Shown in pieces: positions 51,034-62,010 of a stretch of 64,000 nucleotides of DNA; within the stretch, counting starts at the first letter, position 1, and each line of letters begins with the position of its first letter. Position numbers and translations under genes: made by a program. Under the pieces are notes generated by a model. The model was not told where the DNA came from, did not search any database, and saw nothing but the letters and a program-made list of their open reading frames with translations. The stretch spans positions 39,782,308 to 39,846,307 of the forward strand of contig CM054134.1 of the NCBI GenBank assembly GCA_028751875.1, read 5' to 3'. This stretch comes from Rapana venosa. Taxonomy: Eukaryota > Mollusca > Gastropoda > Neogastropoda > Muricidae.

Positions 51034-54000
51034 TGTTTGTGTGTGTGTAGTGTGTGTGTGTGTGTGTATGTGTGTGTGTAGTGTTGTGTGTGTGTAGTGT
51101 GTGTGTGTGTGTGTGTGTGTAGTGTGTGTGCGCGCGTGTGTGTGTGTGTGCGCGTGTGTGTGTGTGTGTGTGTTGGGGGAGGGGGAGAGAGAGAAGGGGG
51201 GGAGCATGCATGTAAGTTGCATTTTTATTAGATACTTTTTTTTAAAAACTGATATGAAATAAATACAAAATATAATATGTGATGAGCATACTGTAGTAAA
51301 CGTAGGAAAAATGCAACTAGGAAAACAAAAACAACCACAGCAAACAGAAGCCGAAAGAGAATAAACTATATGCATCTGCGACTTTTTGTCCTTTGTGTTT
51401 GACAAATGTGCAAGTGCCCTTCATGGGATGATTAAAGTGTTTTTGACTTGACTTGACTTGACATCAGTCATCAGTGCACGTGCGAGTTTGATCATGCACA
51501 CACATTTCCTTGTTCTTTATCAAGAATCCCCTCCGCCCCCCACTAAAATTCATCGTTTGAACTCGACAGACATACATGCACGCTGACTTTCAACTACATC
51601 ATTTCAGCTTTTGCTTTTGTTGTTGTGATTATATAAACGTCCCATCACAGCTTCAGCTGTGGTGTTCTTTTATTATACTCATTAAAAAAATCATATATCC
51701 TTCCCTGATGAAAAACAGGCTTTCCGGTAAAGGGGCGGACTGATGGATTCTCAACCAAGCACATAAACTAAAAGTTCACATGGATAAATTTATATTCCGT
51801 TATGGAGGAAAAAGACACAATAAAAATGCCTCTTAAACAGCGTGTGACACACACTCTCTCTCTGTCTGTCTCTCTACATCTCCCCCCCCCCCCCCCCCCT
51901 CTCTCTCTCTCTCTCTTCATACCTTCACATCTCCGTCATCCACTTGCTGTCGTTTGTTCACCACGTCTGCAGAAGGGGAGTAAGGATCCAGAGTCACAGA
52001 CCATTTCTTCCTCTCCGCCTTCTCCTCCCTCCTCCCCTCCCTCACCTCATAGTCTCTGCTGTAGGCTGCAGCGTTGATCTCCTTGGGACCAAAGTTCAAC
52101 ACCGTGTTTTTACTCTCCTCCTCCTCCGCCGTTCGCCACGAATCTGCCTTGTCTTTCACAGAACCTGGCGCTTCCTGCTGAGACAGTGAATGGGGCTGCG
52201 CCAACGAGGCCACGGATGAAGCACGATCGGAAGCGTGTGTTGACGATGAGGTAGACGAAGAAGGAGGGGAGCGTGGCCTCCTGGAAGCCTGTGGAACTGT
52301 TCTGCTTGTCGCTGAAGACACGGCCCCAGAGGGCTTGTCCTTCTTCGGCGGTTTACTCCTGGAGCTGGCGGAGAGGTGGATGGACACTTCCTCGCGGTAA
52401 GAGCCTGAACCGTCGTCGTCATCCAGAGGCGGCAAGTACATGGCGAACTCGTCCTGAGGAGAAGGGGGGTCACGCTGATACGCTGATGACCTCCCCACGA
52501 CACTGTCGGGGAAGTCCAGACCACTGGAGGTCATGGAGGTGGACCCGTACCCTGAAGAGACAGATGTGGCCAGATCCTGGTGATCTGTGGAGGAAGGTCG
52601 TTGACCGAGATCGTCAGCTGTGTTGGCTGATGTGGAATCCCTGATGGCAGCTGTCCGTGATGGAGGATCTGCTGATGGGGCATCTGGAGCCCTCTTCTCC
52701 TGCTGGATGATCTCCTGTGCCGCCTGGAGGACACTGAGGGTGTTGGGGGTCAGCTTCCGCCCACTCTTGGCTGTCTGGCCCTGCGGAGTGACACAGTTAG
52801 GTCATATCACTGCTTCTCAATCTGATTCACTCCTTCTATGTGCCTTTCTAATGTGTCTAAGTAAAAGGAGAACGATCTGCATCATCTAAACGAAACACAG
52901 AGAAGGTAATTGTTGAACAGACTGCAGCTGCATAGAGCATAAAAGCAAAACAAAAAAATCCAAACAAATAAAAACCCAAAACGTATTTTTACATTATAGT
53001 ACCGCTATGGAGAATTCAGAATAGTACTCTGAATGTTGAATCATAATGCTCACCTTAACTCCGACATCAAATTTTTCAATTCCTTTTCATCTATGAATGT
53101 ATTAAAATGGTTTAAAACTTTAAATCTGTCATTTTTGTCTGAGCATGTAAACAGTCAAAATTAATGCTGTAGGGTGATGTGTTTGTCTGGCTCACTGGTT
53201 AAAAACAAAAGTCTGTATAAGCTGTTATTGTACCAAGTAGTCGGTACAAACTTGAACCAGCAGAGAATCAAGGATGGAAAAGCTAAGCACGAGTTACAAC
53301 ACAGCGAAACCAACTACAGTTAAGCTTTCTTCTTAGACAGCAATAATAACCATTGTTTGAGCTCGTTATGAAGTAACGTCCTTTACTGAATTCATAAAAG
53401 CGTGTTTGTAATCAACCGGACCATTTCTAAGTCTTGCAATCTGATGAAGTATATTATATATAAAACATTAAGCCAGGATCAAGGACAAGCGTGCAGGTTA
53501 GATAAACATCAATATTTGCCTGCACCTGCAAAATTTCCCAAACCGAACAGTGGTGGTACGATTAGACGCCCATCTTTAACATTACTATGTGTTTTTTGTT
53601 GTTGTTGTTTTATCTAACTAACAATCTTAACTATCGTCAAATCAAACCTGGTCACAGTATATAGAGGACAGCTCTTATCTACATTTCTTTAGACAGATTG
53701 TGACTTCATGCCCTTTTGCAATAACATTTCTCTTCTGAAAAAATCAAAGAATAACAAGAAAGCATCTTTTCTTTTGAAATAAGATTGCTCTTTCTACAAA
53801 TACGTTCATGTACAAAAAGAAAACAAATACAATGACCATAGACAAAATAAGTCAAGATGACACGTCAGTGATCAATGGCAAGTAAAAACCACCAGAAAAG
53901 ACATGCAGTGATGAAGTGGAACAAGTGACTGCACGTGTCACTCAGTGACCGCATACTAGGTAGTGTAACGTGTGCTCCTCACCCTGCTGGCTGTGTCCTC

Positions 54001-54424
54001 ACAGGAGTGGACAGTCAGCAGATTGTTCCAGGCACACATCTGAGGTGGGAGCCTTTTCCTCTTCTTCCACACTTAAGTGACGCTCCATATCGTCCAGATG
54101 GCGATGGACAATGTCCAGCTGTTTAGCCAGTAGCAGGTTAGCCGATGTCAGTCTTTCGTTAGCAATGTATCCAGGCATTTTGCAACGACAGCAATGAAAA
54201 TGAAAAAAGCAGAGGAAAGCTTTCCTCTGCTCATAACTGGATAACTCCAGTAATGTAGGTCGGCACATGCAGATGCATACACAACACTCTACTGCACATA
54301 ACCATGGGGACACAATTGGATCTTCTATGCAGAGACACGTAATATCTGATAATTACAGATAACCGAGTAGCATTTGATGCGAAAAAACTCCTCTCACTCA
54401 CTCTCTCTCACTCACTCACTCACA

Positions 54425-54478
<54 letters not shown>

Positions 54479-55012
54479 CACACACACACACACACACACA
54501 CACAAGCAACACAACACTCTACTCTACTTACTTCCTCAGCAGAGGCCGGTGCAGTGTCAGGCAGAAGAAGAGGACCAGCTTCAGGAACACCAGACTGGAC
54601 ATTCCCCACACTGTCTTCTTTCCTGCCGTCAGACTTCAGACTCTTCCCAGACTTGGCAGTGTCCGAGTCTGGAACCGACGAGTCCTGTTGAGAGTCGCTG
54701 ACCACGGCAGAGGTCGATCTCTCCGAGTCGGAGTCTGTGTGCAGTGTGGTCAGTGAGGAAGCGGCTCTGATGGGAGGCGGTATGGGCTGGCCCTCTGCAA
54801 CACCACAGGCATTGTAGACCCTAGTTGGTAAAGGATGAGGGGGGGAACAACAAACTGCAGGTGATGGTACTTACAGTTGTGTGGCTGTGGAGTTGTTTGA
54901 GTGTTGAAATGAGCAGATATTGCAGTGATAACTTGAAAACAGATATAGGTATTTTGTTTAATAATGTATACATGCGTATAAGTGTAAGTGAAGATGAAAG
55001 TGTAAGAGGGTG

Positions 55013-55067
<55 letters not shown>

Positions 55068-55526
55068 GTGTGTTCTGGTTCATTGTTTAACAACAGGCAA
55101 TGCCTTATAAGGCTCATTGGTGAGTACTTCAAACCGTGATATTAAAATCATGTTCTTAGAGAAATTATCTTTCAGCACAACTGTTTTTTAATCAAAGAGA
55201 AACATTCACCAGTTGACTAGTTACTTCAGAGGTTACTGCCAGTCGTGCAACGACTCCCATCCAAAATTCTTAATTGTTGTACATAGTAGTAAATTTTTAT
55301 ATCACTAATCCTGTCAAAATTGGTGTCTAAAAAAAAGGGATATCTTTCACAAGAAAATAGCGACATTTAAGTTTACAATACAAACGTTCTCACAAACAAA
55401 CCAAGGTTACTGATAACGTAGGCTCTTTTTGTTTAAAAAACAAAAAGTAAGTTAAAAAAAAAATTCCTCTCCTACTTAATATTTTATTCTTGTTTCGTAA
55501 TGTGTTGCTTATTCTCTCTCTCTCTC

Positions 55527-55577
<51 letters not shown>

Positions 55578-56487
55578 CTTGTCTGTCTCTGTCTGTCTCT
55601 CTCTGTCTGTCTCTCTGTCTGGCTGTCTGTCTCTCTCTGTCTGGCTGTCTGTCTCTCTCTCTGTCGGTCTCTGTCTGTCTTGTCTGTCTCTGTCTGTCTA
55701 TCTCTCTCTGTTCTGTCTCTCTGTCTGTCTGTCTGTCTGTCTCTCTCCCTCTCTCTGTCTGTCATTCAGATGGCTACACTGCCCAGCTGACTCACCTTCC
55801 CGCGGCTCCACAATGAGCTGAGCCGTGGACTTGACCTGCCCAGCCACGTTTCTGGCCACCACCATGTACTCTGCATCCTCCTCCATGGTCACCTGCTCCA
55901 GGGTCAGCAGGTAGTCACGATTCCCGAACTTCTCTGCACATAGAAGACATCACCGTCAACAGGTGAGAAGGACAAGGAGGAGGAGGAGGAGGAGGAGAAG
56001 AAGAGAAGAAGGTGGAGGAAGAGGAGGAGGAGGAGGAGCAGCAGCAGCAGCAGAAGCAAAAGATGAGAAAGCAGCAGCAGCAGCACAAGAAGTGTAATAA
56101 TTTGACATCATACTAAAAGTACTTCTCATACCATTTTCCTTGGAATTCTCTTTTTAACTCTTGCTTTAGCTTTCAGTCTCACAAAACATCCGCAAGTTGT
56201 CTGTCTGAGAACTTTAAAACAAGCTGACAGTGTGAACGAGTACTTTAAAAAACTCGAATATAAACTATTTATTATCCAATATTCTGTAAATGTGTAAGAA
56301 AGTAGTGAATACTAACCGTTTCTCTGTTTGATTTAGACATTTTCTGTTCAGTTGTGACAAAAATCACTCTTTGCGACTGAGACAGAGGCGCGTGAATGAA
56401 TAGGATTAAGGGGAGGGGAGGGGGGGGAAGGCAAAGCATAAGTGTTGGATAATGTGACGATAAGAGAGACAGTAAACGTTGAGACTC

Positions 56488-56549
<62 letters not shown>

Positions 56550-57242
56550 TGTTTAGGCTCATATTTACTTGGGAAATATGTACAATGCATATGTGCCAAT
56601 ATAGAAACTGCAGAAGTGACATGTGTCTGAGAGAGAGAGAGAGAGATACAGACAGACAGATAGATAGACAGACAGGCGAACGAACAAACACAGACAAACA
56701 GAGTCAGAGAAACAGAGACACAAACAGATATACAGAGATAGAGACACAGAGAGGAGGGACAGCACGTGTGAGCATGTGCCTGCGCGTGCATATAAAATTT
56801 GTGTAAATGTGTAGATGTCACTCTGCCTGGGTACACCGGCATATTCATGTGCATGTTTGTGTGTGTGCGTTTGTACGCATGCATATGAGTATGCACATGT
56901 ACATTTCCGTGTGCGTGGCTTTTTAATCAGCTCAGCAAGTAGTTAAAGCAATCTATGAAGGTAACAAGGAGAAGAGGCAAAGAAAACGTCACCACTATTG
57001 ATACAAACCGCCATGACATTGGCTAAGGAAATGTTCGTACCTATTCTGCAGGACCGGTTGCTTTTCAAAAGACTACCATCCTTGTACCAATGAATTCTGG
57101 GAGGAGGGTAACCTTTGACCTTGCACCTGAACTTGACACTTTGACCTTCAAACACTTCCACGTCCTTCAACTCTTTCAAGAATTCGGGTTTCTTCAGGTC
57201 CTGCTTGTTGTCTGAAACATCACGAATGTATTATAAGTATTA

Positions 57243-57299
<57 letters not shown>

Positions 57300-57435
57300 C
57301 ACACACACAAAACACACACGGCATCCATCCATTCAACACATCCCCCCTATCACACACACAACACACCACACCAACACACAACTACAACACACACACACAC
57401 GGCATCCATCCATTCAACACACACACACACACACA

Positions 57436-57477
<42 letters not shown>

Positions 57478-57519
57478 CATCCATCCATTAACACACACAT
57501 CCCCCCTACCTATACACAC

Positions 57520-57585
<66 letters not shown>

Positions 57586-57736
57586 CCACACACACACCAC
57601 ACACAACACACACACACAACTCCGCATCACACCAATCCCAACACACAACCCACACACTACACAAACACACACAACCACCACACACACACATACAACTACA
57701 CACTACACACAACACACCACAACACCCCCACCACAC

Positions 57737-57819
<83 letters not shown>

Positions 57820-60728
57820 CAATCACACACACCCAACACACACACACAACACCACCACCACTACAACTACTACTCACCACACACTGCACACACCCCTCCT
57901 ACGCCAACACACACACACACACACACACACCACACACACACACCCTCCACACACACACACACACCCCCAGACCAACACTTGACGAACCACAGACAGCACG
58001 ACACGTCACGACGACACAGACATGCCCGACAGCACAATCACGCACACCCCTCCACGCAGCACACGTACATCCTCACCACACTCCGCACCCCTACCGAACA
58101 CTCTCAACAGAACACACAACAACAACACGACAGAACACACAACCCCCCCAGTGGCCCTACCTTTGACGGTGACCACGAGGTACTTGATGGCCTTGCCGCG
58201 GTCACTGAGGGCGATGCACATGTACTGGCCGGCCTGCTGACGGCCCAGGTGGTACATGGTGGCCGTGTGCACATCCCCCTCCCTCTGCAGCTCCACGTCC
58301 TCCCCCTCCTCCAGCTCCTCCACCTCCGCCTGCTCCCGGTACCAGAACACGTCTGCAACAGAACAGAACAGATCAGAGCAGAACAGATCAGAACAGAACA
58401 GACCAGACCAGATCAGATCAGATCAGAACAGAGCAGAGCAGAGCAGAACAGAAGGAATGACTGTCATGTTTTAGTGATGGCTGAAGGGAAGGTGTCTGAC
58501 CTGGCTCCTTGAGTTAAGCCTGCTTCATCCTTTTTGTCACTTTATTTGTTATCTTCTTTTGTCTTGTTTCCTCTATTCATCTTCCCGATTTGTTTAACAA
58601 GTGAAACGTATTGAAAAAAAGAGAAAAAAACCCGCTATAGTGCAAAAAGGAAAAAAAACCCGCTCTGTCAAAAAGAAAACAGTAACAACAACAAAATAAA
58701 ACCGCCACATCATGTTAAAGTGAGGGGTATCTTCGTTTAGATTTTCCCAAAAATTGAACACTGGAAGTCAGAAGACAAGAATCAGAGAACTGTGCTGATT
58801 TCATTTTCTTTCGCAAAGTCTTAGGCCTGATTATTGATGTTCTATCACTGTCTGACAGAGCCATTGCTAAACAAACATGTATTTGATAATTATTTGATTT
58901 TTAAAGAAAATAATAGTCCAGAACAACGATAACTTTATTTATCAACCTCTTTGATAAAGGTTTCTTTTAAAGTGAAGAATGTTGTTTTCTAAGCAAATGC
59001 TATTCCAAGTCACAGTCAACATCATTCTGTCTCTGTTCCAGAGTGATAATTTATCATCGAACCATTGCGAGGACAGCTAACAAGATCCAACAAATTATGC
59101 TACAGGTTTTACCAGTTGTGCCATCATCACCACACAGTCATAATGCCGACAACAGTGTACTACAAGTGCTAGGGTCCTACTTTAATGATTATAAGTTCGA
59201 TTCTGAGTCTCCCTAGTCCTAGTCACCCATGTTTATATACTGTTGATCTCTGGTATAGAGTACTGATTAAACAATCCCCTCCCCTCCCTCAATCTTTTTT
59301 AACTGACAATGCCTGACAACTACATCACTACACTTAGCTCAAAACCCATATGGAAAAAAGAACAGCTACCTGTATACACAGTGCAAACTCACCGATCGGC
59401 TGAGTGCCGGAGACCCGACAGGAGAGCTTGACTGGCTCCCCCTCCTGAACAGTGACGCTCTCAGGGGGCGCCACGAACTTGGGGTCGTCAGCCTTGTCAG
59501 GCACCAGGGCGTCCAGCAGCTTCAGCTCCTTCTGGCTGGGCTCCACGATGGGCCCCACGAAGTCCTCCGTCCCCACGCTGGCATCCTCGTAGTCTAAATC
59601 GACAACATAGGCCTCTGTGGATCCCTTCCTAGGCCGGACAGAGTCCCGGGGAGAGAGGTCTTGAAGACTGTTGTCCAGGTCGTCTGTGGATGAGGGAATG
59701 AGGGAGGTTGGGCGGAGGGAAGGGGGTGAGGATGAGCGTTTGTACCTGGAGATGCGGGCCAGCTCTTCTGAAGTTCGGGGGTAGAACGATCTGTCGTCGT
59801 CGTCGTCGTCGTTGTCTGAGAAGTCGGACAGCTGATCCACATCCCTGCACGCACAAGGATACATACAATGGTACTTGAACCAATGCAATGACGAAATACT
59901 CTTTCCTGTCCTGGCTACCATGCCCATTATAACGCAGACTACAGTGTGCAAAAATCTGTCGTGACATGGCTTCAATAGATGTTGTAACATATTAAGGAAA
60001 TTGATCTCCATAAAAAAAGAAACTGAGGATTACACCTCCTAAAACTGCTAGAGTAAGCAAACACATTGTTTACAACAGTCATCCCCCTTCCGTCCTGATC
60101 CTCAATTGCATCGTGCCTACCCCCCCCCCCCCACCCCCACCCCACCCCTCTGAACCAGCCAACTAACCTACACACAAAAACCACCCATAAAAGTAATGCG
60201 CTTACAGATTATGTAATCATATATTCCAACATTACAAACTAAGAGCACCGCAGATTAAATCTTATCATATTTTAGTTACAGGTTTGCATATATTATATAC
60301 AGGTCACCATATCTACGACGCACTCCTTTTCGTCCACCAGTAACACAGGCACATGCACTTTCATCACAAATCTACAGACGTTTTCTTTTCCCCCTCACCT
60401 GTTTCCCACCCGGGGTGCCAGGTGATCGTCAGGTTTGGGCACCATCATGTACTGCGGCTGGTCGTCGTCCTCTGCCCTCAGCTGCCTCCTCCTGTCTTTG
60501 GGGAGGTGTGAGGGGGGAGGGCCCTGGCCCTTGAAGATCCAGTTCTCCCGCCACTGGCTGTCTTCTGCCTCCTCCTGCTCCAGCTCCTCCTCCGTCTCCT
60601 CCGGAATCACCGCCAGGTTCATCTGGAAGAGGGAGGGAGATAGTAGGGGTGGGGACAGTTTTATTTTGAGCATGTGTGGTTCTGTGTGGTGGTGGTGATT
60701 GGTGTGTGTGTGTGAGAGTGGTGTGTGT

Positions 60729-60796
<68 letters not shown>

Positions 60797-61646
60797 GTGT
60801 GCAAGCGCGCGCGTGCGTGCGTACGTGCGTGTGATTTTTTTCATGTTTGTCTTTCTTTGCTTGTTTATTTACCTTTACGTCATTTGTTCATTTATTTTGT
60901 TGAGACAACGCAATTCACATTGAAAGGTTGCAATCTGAATACTTTATTTTAAAATGTCCTGTTCACATTGTTTTTGTTCACAATAATGTCTGAATTAAGA
61001 CTTAACCTAGACATATTCTTTACTTAGGTAATGGCCGATAGTTTCTTTACCAGATTATGTGTTTTTGATAACCATCAACTTTCCTCTGATCTTATCTATG
61101 GGGTATTATTCAATCCCTTAAAGTTTATACTATATTCTAGTATTCTAAACTATATTAGCATTAAAGTATTCTACTTTTAGTTACACTAAATAGTTTTAAC
61201 CTTAATGATGCAAATCTATTTTTCAGTTTTATGGGTCTGTCTCGGTCAGTCCAGAAAATTACTTAACAGAACAGAACATCTGAACATGCGACTTTAGATC
61301 TTGATTATCTCAAAGCACACTCGGCATATAAATGCCTCAACTTGTAAATTTACATACATGTATGACATAGATTAACATGATATGATGTCAATTTCTTCTT
61401 TCCATATAAACCCAAAGCACACAAGCAGCGACCATAAAAAACTCTCGCCGTTTAGTTAATAATCAATACATGGAACACAGCTGATACGGCTTGTTCGTAT
61501 GTATCTAGGGTATCTAGTTAATATGTTAATATATATAGTGTATTAAGTGATGTGGCTGCATCTGGCTCAAACTCCCGTGATTTCTTGATAAAACAAAACT
61601 AATCTATGGTATGACTCATGGGGAGAGGAGACACACAGAACGGTAC

Positions 61647-61677
<31 letters not shown>

Positions 61678-61678
61678 T

Positions 61679-61711
<33 letters not shown>

Positions 61712-61722
61712 GAGAGACAGAC

Positions 61723-61795
<73 letters not shown>

Positions 61796-61947
61796 AACAG
61801 ACAGACAGAGAGACAGAGAGAGACAGGGAATTGAATGGAACTGAATTCACTTCAGACAGACAGACAACAGGTAGACAAACAGACAGACAACAGGTAGATA
61901 GACAGACAGACAGAGAATAAAATTTGAAATACAAGTCACATACACAC

Positions 61948-62010
<63 letters not shown>

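Noticed and set aside
57205..58512. 435-codon plus-strand frame
   Set aside because: Translates the CA-rich tract and runs antisense through the Ig domain 1 exon.
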